The notes under the pieces: generated by a model
What the model was told of the DNA's origin: nothing
What the model saw: only the letters and a program-made list of their open reading frames with translations
Databases searched by the model: none
Program-made: the position numbers and the translations under genes
Part shown: in pieces, positions 58,216-64,000 of the stretch
Layout of the letters: each line of letters opens with the position of its first letter
How positions within the stretch are numbered: position 1 is the first letter of the stretch
Source of the DNA: Aurantimonas coralicida
Lineage (GTDB): Bacteria; Pseudomonadota; Alphaproteobacteria; Rhizobiales; Rhizobiaceae
Assembly: GCA_011050685.1 (NCBI GenBank)
Contig: DRFF01000169.1
Location: forward strand, 1 to 64,000
DNA: 64,000 bases
Reading direction: 5' to 3'

Positions 58216-59030
58216 TCGCCGGTCCATTCGGGTTTGCGCTTTTCCAGAAACGCCCCGATCCCCTCCTCGGCGTCGCGCGCCAGCATGTTCTCGGTCATGA
58301 CGCTGGCGGCATAGTCGTAGGCGTCGGCGAGCCCCATCTCGGCCTGCTTGTAGAAGGCCTCCTTGCCGATCTTCACCGTCACCGGCGATTTCGAGGCGAT
58401 GGTGGTGGCGTATTTGCCGACGATGGTGCCGAGATATTCCGGCGGCACGACCCGGTTGATCAGGCCGAATTCGCGGGCGGTGCGCGCGTCGATCGTCTCG
58501 CCGGTGAGCAGCATTTCCATGGCGTGCTTGCGGGTCAGATTGCGCGACAGCGCCACCATCGGCGTCGAGCAGAACAGGCCGATATTGACGCCCGGCGTGC
58601 AGAAATGCGCCTCCTCGGAAGCGATGGCGAGATCGCAGGAAGCGACGAGCTGGCAGCCGGCCGCCGTCGCGAGGCCGCGCACCTCGGCGATCACCGGCGT
58701 CGGATGGCGGACGATCGCCTGCATCAGCTCGGAGCATTTGCGCATGGTCGTCGCGAAGAACGCCCGGCCGCGATCGGCATCGCCGCGCCTTGCGGTCAGT
58801 TCCTTCAAATCGTGCCCGGCCGAAAAGATCTTGCCCTCGGCGGCGATGACCACGACGCGGTTGGATTTGTCCGCCGCCGCGTCCCGCAGGGCCGACAGGA
58901 TCGCCTCCATCATCGCCATCGACAGGGCGTTGGCCGGCGGGCTCGACAACACGATCCGAGTGAGCCCCGGCGCGCGCTGGACGTCCACCGGATGGGTCCG
59001 CGTATCATTGAGTTCGAAAATGTCTGCCAT
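58212..59030 (-). CDS. enoyl-CoA hydratase/isomerase family protein
   Basis: The 272-aa crotonase-fold protein has the oxyanion-hole segments FSAGHDLKEL (about 69-78) and ATAAGCQLVASCDLAIASEEAHF (about 120-142, with the GlyCysGln turn in place of the common GlyGlyGly). Of the two catalytic Glu residues of true hydratases, the usual second position is not clearly conserved (PGVNIGLFCSTP), so it may act as an isomerase or hydrolase. AGGAGG precedes ATG 59030. It is co-translated with the CoA-binding gene. Confidence 0.88.
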   Translation of the reverse strand: MADIFELNDTRTHPVDVQRAPGLTRIVLSSPPANALSMAMMEAILSALRDAAADKSNRVVVIAAEGKIFSAGHDLKELTARRGDADRGRAFFATTMRKCSELMQAIVRHPTPVIAEVRGLATAAGCQLVASCDLAIASEEAHFCTPGVNIGLFCSTPMVALSRNLTRKHAMEMLLTGETIDARTAREFGLINRVVPPEYLGTIVGKYATTIASKSPVTVKIGKEAFYKQAEMGLADAYDYAASVMTENMLARDAEEGIGAFLEKRKPEWTGE

Positions 59031-59169
59031 GCCCGGTCCTCCTTGTTCACAGGAAGGGGCGTCAGCCGGCCGATGCCCCGGCCCTATCTAGATCATGGCG
59101 CCGCTTCGTGCCATCGGAAGGACCGACAAGCGAACGACACCCGATGGGAGACGCCGGTTGCAACCGATC

Positions 59170-59631
59170 ATGACAATCGAGGCGCTTGATGCGTTCCTTG
59201 AAAGCGAGTTTCCGCAGCTCGGCGGCCGTGACGGCGGCTTTTCGATCGTCGCGCTGGAGCCCGGCCAGCTGACGATGCGGCTGCTTGCCGACGATCGCCA
59301 CCTTCGCCCCGGCGGCACCGTGTCCGGCCCAACGCTGTTCACCCTTGCCGATGTCGCGGCCTATGTGGCGGTTCTGGCTCATATCGGCCCGGTCGCCCAC
59401 GCGGTCACGACGAATCTCTCGATCAATTTCCTGCGCAAGCCGAAGCCCGGCCCGCTGATCGGCAGCGCCCGCATTCTCAAGCTCGGCCAGCGCCTTGCCG
59501 TGGTCGAGGTCGCGATGACCAATGAAAGCCATGACGCGGGCGGCGACGACGTTCTGGCCCACGCGGTCGCCACCTATTCGATTCCGCCGCGCCAGGCCGG
59601 GACGGAACCCGAAAAAACCACGGTAAAATAA
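59170..59631 (+). CDS. PaaI-type hotdog thioesterase
   Basis: The 153-aa protein has the PaaI/hotdog signature: LRPGGTVSGPTLFTLADVAAYVAVLA (about 43-68, where Asp in LADVAA is the catalytic-type acid) and the TTNLSINFLRKPKPGPLIG strand (about 79-97). It should hydrolyse acyl- or aryl-CoA thioesters. ATG 59170 is chosen over the extended frame from 59095. It is divergent from the enoyl-CoA hydratase, with which it may share acyl-CoA metabolism. Confidence 0.88.
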   Translation: MTIEALDAFLESEFPQLGGRDGGFSIVALEPGQLTMRLLADDRHLRPGGTVSGPTLFTLADVAAYVAVLAHIGPVAHAVTTNLSINFLRKPKPGPLIGSARILKLGQRLAVVEVAMTNESHDAGGDDVLAHAVATYSIPPRQAGTEPEKTTVK

Positions 59632-59696
59632 TACCACTGTCGCTTGATCCCCTGCCTGTCAGGGCTTACGGGATCATCGGTGGGTACGTTTTCGCG

Positions 59697-59725
59697 TTGA
59701 CAGCGGCGTCCTCGCGCCGTATGTC
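59697..59725 (+). promoter_or_regulatory. sigma-70 promoter of rplM-rpsI
   Basis: TTGACA (59697-59702) and TATGTC (59720-59725) are separated by 17 bp, a good match to the primary sigma consensus for a GC-rich genome. A leader of about 85 nt follows before rplM ATG 59817. Confidence 0.75.
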
Positions 59726-59737
59726 ACGCCGCATGAG

Positions 59738-59763
59738 GAGCGGCCGTGGGTCGCTCTTTTCTT
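59738..59763 (+). terminator. terminator-like hairpin in the rplM leader (possible attenuator)
   Basis: GAGCGGCC-GTG-GGTCGCTC forms an 8-bp stem (one G:U) with a 3-nt loop, directly followed by TTTTCTT. It lies inside the predicted 5' leader of rplM, about 13 bp after the -10 box and 54 bp before the start codon. It could be an attenuator or an L13-binding site. Confidence 0.5.
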
Positions 59764-59816
59764 AGGGCGGCCTGCGAAGGTTTGCCTCGATGCTCACCAA
59801 CACCCAGGGGCAACCC

Positions 59817-60281
59817 ATGAAAACCTTCTCGCAGAAGTCCGAGACGGTGGAGAAGAAGTGGATTCTGATCGACGCCGAAGGGCTCGTCGTCGGCCGCCTC
59901 GCTTCCATCGTCGCGCTTCGCCTTCGTGGCAAGCATAAGCCGACCTTCACCCCGCATGTGGACGATGGCGACAACATCATCATCGTCAATGCCGACAAGA
60001 TCGTCCTGACCGGCAAAAAATACGCCAACAAGACGTATTACTGGCACACCGGCTATCCCGGCGGCATCAAGGAGCGCAAGGCGCGCGAGATCCTCGAGGG
60101 CCGCTTTCCCGAGCGCGTCGTCGAAAAGGCGATCGAACGCATGCTGCCGCGCGGCCCGCTCGGGCGCCAGCAGTTGAAGAACCTGCGCGTTTATGCCGGT
60201 GCCGAACACCCGCACGTAGCGCAGAACCCCGAGACGCTCGACGTCGCGGCAATGAACTCCAAAAACACGAGGGCCGCATAA
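59817..60281 (+). CDS. rplM: 50S ribosomal protein L13
   Basis: The 154-aa product is L13: [20 protein letters not shown] (about 15-34, nineteen of its residues typical), [18 protein letters not shown] (about 51-68), [10 protein letters not shown] and [22 protein letters not shown]. It is an early assembly protein of the large subunit. ATG 59817 is preferred; a frame from 59790 adds nine non-conserved residues. It overlaps the rpsI start by one base. Confidence 0.97.
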   Translation: MKTFSQKSETVEKKWILIDAEGLVVGRLASIVALRLRGKHKPTFTPHVDDGDNIIIVNADKIVLTGKKYANKTYYWHTGYPGGIKERKAREILEGRFPERVVEKAIERMLPRGPLGRQQLKNLRVYAGAEHPHVAQNPETLDVAAMNSKNTRAA

Positions 60282-60757
60282 TGTCCCAGCTCTCTTCGCT
60301 CGAAGAACTCGGCTCGGCCGAAGCCTCGGTCCAGCCCGAAGCGCCGGTTTACGTTCAAAAGCTCGACCAGTTCGGCCGCGCTTACGCCACCGGCAAGCGC
60401 AAGGACGCGGTCGCCCGCGTCTGGATCAAGCCCGGCACCGGCAAGATCACGATCAACGAGCGTGATTTCGCCACCTATTTCGCCCGTCCGGTGCTGCAGA
60501 TGGTGCTGCGCCAGCCGATCGTCGCGGCCAGCCGCGACGGCCAGTTCGACATCGTCGCCACGGTCGCCGGCGGCGGTCTTTCGGGGCAAGCCGGCGCGGT
60601 GCGTCACGGCATTTCCAAGGCGCTGACCAATTACGAGCCGGGCCTGCGCTCGGTCTTGAAGAAGGGCGGCTTCCTGACCCGTGACTCGCGCGTGGTCGAG
60701 CGCAAGAAGTACGGCAAGGCCAAGGCCCGCCGGTCGTTCCAGTTCTCCAAGCGCTGA
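60281..60757 (+). CDS. rpsI: 30S ribosomal protein S9
   Basis: The 158-aa product is S9: [21 protein letters not shown] (about 34-54, the conserved start of the domain), the [19 protein letters not shown] block (about 94-112) and the C-terminal [17 protein letters not shown], whose end reaches the ribosomal P site. The first 30 residues are an extension found in alphaproteobacteria. Its ATG overlaps the rplM stop (TAATG). Confidence 0.97.
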   Translation: MSQLSSLEELGSAEASVQPEAPVYVQKLDQFGRAYATGKRKDAVARVWIKPGTGKITINERDFATYFARPVLQMVLRQPIVAASRDGQFDIVATVAGGGLSGQAGAVRHGISKALTNYEPGLRSVLKKGGFLTRDSRVVERKKYGKAKARRSFQFSKR

Positions 60758-60797
60758 TCAAGCGCTCCGGCGACCGCGCGTCGCCCCTCGCATCAGC

Positions 60798-60828
60798 AAA
60801 GCCGCCGGGTCCGCCCGGCGGCTTTTTT
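60798..60828 (+). terminator. rho-independent terminator of rplM-rpsI
   Basis: GCCGCCGGG-TCCG-CCCGGCGGC forms a perfect 9-bp G:C stem followed by six T. It lies 44 bp after the rpsI stop. Confidence 0.95.
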
Positions 60829-60994
60829 GTTGGGCGGAGCGGCGAAAGCATAAAGATTGTGCTAATTTTTATGCTTAACCAACTCTTAACGAAGGATTTG
60901 GCACGGGCACCCCACTGACCGATAACACTCTGGAAACAAAAGGCATCGCGCTTGTCAGGCCGCGCCTTTCGAAGAGTGGGATCGGAAAGGCGCC

Positions 60995-62302
60995 GTGTCG
61001 ATACAAACCAGCTTCGAACCGGCCATTGCTCGCCAGCAACGGCAGGGCACCAGGGCCGATCTCGTCCGGCTGGTCCGTGTGTTGGCCGCGGCGGCTGTGC
61101 TGACGGCATTGCTGGTTTCCTTCAATCCGTTTCCCACCAATATCGCCACGGGCGACGGCGTGATCCTCAATCGCGTCGGCTATTCGCTGCTCGCCGCCTT
61201 CGTTCTCGGCACGCATGTCGTGGTCACCGATCCGCGCATCCTCAAGCACCTGCTCAATCCGTGGTGGCTGCTCCTGCTGCTGCCGTTGCCTTTGTCGCTG
61301 TGGGGCGCCGGTTGGCCCCCGACCGGCGTGCGGGCCATGCTGTTCACCTTCTCCACGATGCTGGCGGCCACCGGAGTCCTGACGTTGCCGCCCGACGCGC
61401 GCGGCTTTCGCACGGCGCTGATCCTCGCCTGCGGCGCGGTGCTCGCGCTGAGCTACGCCGGCGTGATCATGATCCCCGACCGCGCCATCCATACCGCCGC
61501 CGAGGTGGAAGCCGAGCATGCCGGTCTCTGGCGCGGCATCTACGCGCACAAGAACATCACCGGACCGGTGATGGCGGTGATCGTCTTCGCCGGCATTTAC
61601 GTCGTGCGCAGCGGCCGGCCCCTCGTCGGCGCCGCCCTGACTGTGCTCGGGCTGGTCTTCCTCTTCAAGACCGGCTCGAAGACCTCGCTGGCTCTGGTGC
61701 CGCTGATCGCCGCGATGGCGCTTCTTGGCCCTGTCCTGCTGGGGCGCGGACGAACGGCGCTCGCCCTTTTCCTGGCGGTGGCCGGGATGCTGGCATTGAC
61801 TCTTGGCGCTGTGATCGTGCCGTTCTTCGGCGATATCCTGCATAGTCTGATCCCGGGAACGACCTTCACGGGCCGTACCGATCTTTGGCAATTCGCGCTC
61901 GATCTCGCCGCCCCCCTGCCCTGGACCGGGCATGGCTACGAGAATTTCTGGACGACCTCCTATGTCGAATTCGCCGAGAAGCCGTTCGAGCTGGATTGGG
62001 ACATGCGCGGCGCGGCCAACGCCCACAACAGCTACCTCGACGTCGTGTTGCAGCTCGGCTGGCCGGCGGTCGCCATCGTTCTCCTCGTCATTCTGGTTTT
62101 TCCGCTTGTCGACTATGCGCGATGCCGGCCGGACGTCGAAAACCGGCGCCTGGCCGATTTCTTCGTCATGGTGCTGGGTTTCATGCTGCTCAACGCGGCG
62201 TTGGAGAGCTTCTTCTTCGACCGGGAAAAGCAGGCCTGGCTGCTGGCCTGGATCGCCGTGGTCGGCCTTCGCTTCACCAGCCGGATGACCGCCGACCCCT
62301 GA
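60995..62302 (+). CDS. O-antigen ligase/polymerase-like membrane protein
   Basis: The 435-aa protein has about 11-12 transmembrane helices and a large periplasmic loop (about 280-350) typical of the Wzy_C/WaaL family, with conserved Arg in GTTFTGRTDLW (about 288-298), the WTGHGYENFW segment and the His in ANAHNSYLDVVLQLG (about 341-355). Members ligate or polymerise surface polysaccharides or lipid-linked glycans. The start is GTG 60995, preceded by GGAAAGG. An 8-bp inverted repeat lies upstream at 60847-60875. Confidence 0.87.
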   Translation: MSIQTSFEPAIARQQRQGTRADLVRLVRVLAAAAVLTALLVSFNPFPTNIATGDGVILNRVGYSLLAAFVLGTHVVVTDPRILKHLLNPWWLLLLLPLPLSLWGAGWPPTGVRAMLFTFSTMLAATGVLTLPPDARGFRTALILACGAVLALSYAGVIMIPDRAIHTAAEVEAEHAGLWRGIYAHKNITGPVMAVIVFAGIYVVRSGRPLVGAALTVLGLVFLFKTGSKTSLALVPLIAAMALLGPVLLGRGRTALALFLAVAGMLALTLGAVIVPFFGDILHSLIPGTTFTGRTDLWQFALDLAAPLPWTGHGYENFWTTSYVEFAEKPFELDWDMRGAANAHNSYLDVVLQLGWPAVAIVLLVILVFPLVDYARCRPDVENRRLADFFVMVLGFMLLNAALESFFFDREKQAWLLAWIAVVGLRFTSRMTADP

Positions 62303-62462
62303 CGCTACGCAGCATTGCGTGGGCAAGAGCTCTTTGTCAGGCTGAGAGCTCTCGCGCCTTCGGGCTCGAAATCGCCGGCCGCGACCCCATATCGCCAGCC
62401 GAGTGAACATCCTGCGACGGCGGGCGCAAGCGCCACCCTCAGGCAAGCGGAGAAACCAACGA

Positions 62463-63425
62463 ATGGCCGGCGACAGCATCGACCACGCATTCGCGGGTAA
62501 CGATTGGACCGGCGCCGCCGGCGACCCGACCTATGCCGGCGCTCTGTCCTTCATGCGGCGGCGGTTCACCAAGGCGGTCGAGGCGACGGACGTGACCGTC
62601 TGGGGCGTGCCCTTCGACGCGGCGGTCTCCAACCGGCCCGGCGCCCGCTTCGGCCCGCAGGCGCTCAGACGCGCCTCGGCGATCTTCGACAACGATCCGC
62701 AATATCCGTTCCATCGCGACCTGTTCGACACGATGCGCGTCGTCGACTATGGCGACTGCTGCCTCGATTACCGCCTGCCGGAAACCGCCCACGCAGCGAT
62801 CCAAACGGAAGCCGCGTCGCTGCTCGAGAAGACCGGCTTCCTGTTGACGCTGGGCGGCGATCACTCGATCACCTTTCCGCTGCTTCAGGCTCACGTCGCC
62901 CGCCACGGCAAACTGTCGCTGATCCAGTTCGACGCCCATCAGGATACCTGGCCGGTCGCCGCCGGCTCCGACGGCGCGCCGCGCGTCGATCACGGCTCCT
63001 TCGTCAAAGCGGCAGTGGAGGCGGATCTCATCGATCCGGCAACGTCGATTCAGGTTGGGATCCGCACCCACGCGCCCGACGATTGCGGTATCGACATCCT
63101 TTATGGCGACGCGGTCGAGGAGATGACGAGCGCGGCCATCGCGGAGCGCATTTGCGAGCGAACGCGGGGAGAGAAAGCCTATCTGACCTTCGACATCGAT
63201 TGCCTCGACGCGGCCTTTGCGCCGGGAACCGGCACCCCCGTCGCCGGCGGACCGTCGAGCGCCAAGATGCTCGCCGTCCTCCATCATCTGAAGAACCTTC
63301 CGATCGTCGGCGCCGACGTCGTCGAAGTGTCGCCGCCCTATGATCATGGCGACGTCACGGCGATTGCCGGCGCCACCGTCGCCATGTACGTCCTCGGCAT
63401 CCTGGCGGAACAGCACGCGGGATGA
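62463..63425 (+). CDS. speB: agmatinase/ureohydrolase family protein
   Basis: The 320-aa protein is a Mn-dependent ureohydrolase. Metal-binding motifs are GGDHSITFPLL (about 138), FDAHQDTW (about 160) and TFDIDCLDAAFAPGTGTP (about 236), which supply the His and Asp ligands of the di-manganese centre. The family includes agmatinase, guanidinobutyrase and formiminoglutamase; agmatinase is the best general name. ATG 62463 follows GGAG; the frame upstream from 62403 is less likely. Putrescine synthesis is the likely pathway. Confidence 0.9.
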   Translation: MAGDSIDHAFAGNDWTGAAGDPTYAGALSFMRRRFTKAVEATDVTVWGVPFDAAVSNRPGARFGPQALRRASAIFDNDPQYPFHRDLFDTMRVVDYGDCCLDYRLPETAHAAIQTEAASLLEKTGFLLTLGGDHSITFPLLQAHVARHGKLSLIQFDAHQDTWPVAAGSDGAPRVDHGSFVKAAVEADLIDPATSIQVGIRTHAPDDCGIDILYGDAVEEMTSAAIAERICERTRGEKAYLTFDIDCLDAAFAPGTGTPVAGGPSSAKMLAVLHHLKNLPIVGADVVEVSPPYDHGDVTAIAGATVAMYVLGILAEQHAG

Positions 63426-63582
63426 CCCGGACGTCGGCGTTGGCCATGGCTTCGCCGAATTTTCGTCGCCATACGAAGCCCCGCGTAAGACGCTGACATG
63501 AATTTTGAATGGCCTGTCGCCGGCTTTTCGATCACCACCGCAAACGCCCGGCCGACGGGCGATTCCTTTTCAGATCAGGCCC

Positions 63583-64000
63583 ATGACCCAAAGCATCCCC
63601 TTCATCGACCTCGCCACCCAGCGCGACAGGATTCGCGATAAGATCGACCGGCGTATGGCCGCCGTGCTCGATCACGGCGCCTTCGTCATGGGTCCCGAGA
63701 TCCGCGAATTGGAGGCGGCGTTGTCGCGCTTCGGCCAGATGACGCACACGCTGTCCTGCGCCTCCGGCACCGACGCGCTGGCGCTGCCGTTGATGGCTTG
63801 GGGCATCCGGCCCGGCGATGCGGTGTTCTGTCCGAGCTTCACCTTCGCCTCGACCGCCGAGGTCGTCGCCTGGTTCGGCGCGACGCCGTATTTCGTCGAT
63901 GTAGATCCAGAGACGTTCAACATGGACCCGGCGAGCCTCGAGGCCGCCATCGCCGAGGCGAAAGCAGCGGGCGACCTCGTCCCGAAGGCGATCATCGCGG
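63583..64000 (+). CDS. DegT/DnrJ/EryC1/StrS-family aminotransferase (5' part)
   Basis: From ATG 63583 the frame is open to the window edge (139 codons). The residues IPFIDLATQRDRI (about 5-17), GAFVMGPEIRELE (about 34-46), CASGTDALALPL (about 61-72) and the VFCPSFTFASTAEVV block (about 84-98) are typical of this PLP-dependent sugar aminotransferase family. The PLP Lys lies beyond the window. These enzymes make amino sugars for surface glycans, which fits the nearby O-antigen ligase-like gene. Confidence 0.9.
   Translation, partial: MTQSIPFIDLATQRDRIRDKIDRRMAAVLDHGAFVMGPEIRELEAALSRFGQMTHTLSCASGTDALALPLMAWGIRPGDAVFCPSFTFASTAEVVAWFGATPYFVDVDPETFNMDPASLEAAIAEAKAAGDLVPKAIIA

Overview
The window is GC-rich DNA from an alphaproteobacterium, most likely Hyphomicrobiales (Rhizobiales). 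The evidence is the housekeeping gene set (dnaG-rpoD, carA and carB split by small genes, trxB followed by an LsrB/VtlR-type LysR regulator, rplM-rpsI), a CarB with an alphaproteobacterial-type insertion, and two copies of a roughly 104-bp double-hairpin repeat of a kind common in this order. Species cannot be named from sequence alone.

Region 1 (about 0.1-23 kb) is a denitrification block. The leftward operon nirS-nirE-nirC-nirF-nirDL-nirG-nirH-nirJ-nirN-cbiX encodes cytochrome cd1 nitrite reductase and nearly the whole heme d1 pathway. It is tightly packed, with many 1-25 nt overlaps. Divergent from nirS are nirI (NosR/NirI family) and nirX (ApbE-like flavin transferase), then a convergent pair encoding a DUF4202 protein and a Crp/Fnr regulator. 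One FNR/NNR-type box sits between nirS and nirI. A second box, inside the 3' end of cbiX, sits 68 bp upstream of another leftward operon: a small membrane protein, a CuA subunit, a heme-copper catalytic subunit, ctaB, SCO1/SenC, a cytochrome b/2x[4Fe-4S]/MvhD-like fusion, a small exported protein and a bacteriohemerythrin. The catalytic subunit keeps all heme and CuB histidines but has Gln where oxidases have the cross-linked Tyr. With the nir context and the FNR box this points to a CuA-type nitric oxide reductase resembling the norSY-senC (sNOR) group, with an unusual predicted electron-transfer module attached. A third FNR-type box precedes an exported rhodanese-like gene.

Region 2 (about 23-29.6 kb) is accessory: a tRNA with CAU anticodon next to a tRNA-like fragment, a SIMPL-domain protein, small exported proteins, repeat-rich noncoding DNA, and a leftward cluster of an XRE regulator with two divergent paralogues of unknown function plus a 78-aa protein. 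HlyU-like and Uma2-family genes follow.

Region 3 (29.6-55 kb) is mostly core: rpoD, dnaG, lrgAB, an IS66 remnant, a sensor kinase, yqeY, carA, carB, greA, two glycosyltransferases facing each other, trkH, trxB, a LysR regulator, a GGDEF-EAL protein, a phosphatase, a SOUL-family protein and a cupin.

Region 4 (54.8-64 kb) holds metY, an orphan gene, a parDE toxin-antitoxin pair flanked by a partial duplication of the neighbouring CoA-binding gene, an enoyl-CoA hydratase, a thioesterase, rplM-rpsI with a clear promoter and a terminator-like leader hairpin, an O-antigen ligase-like protein, an agmatinase, and the start of a DegT/DnrJ-family aminotransferase cut by the window edge.

No nosZ, norCB or CRISPR array is visible here.
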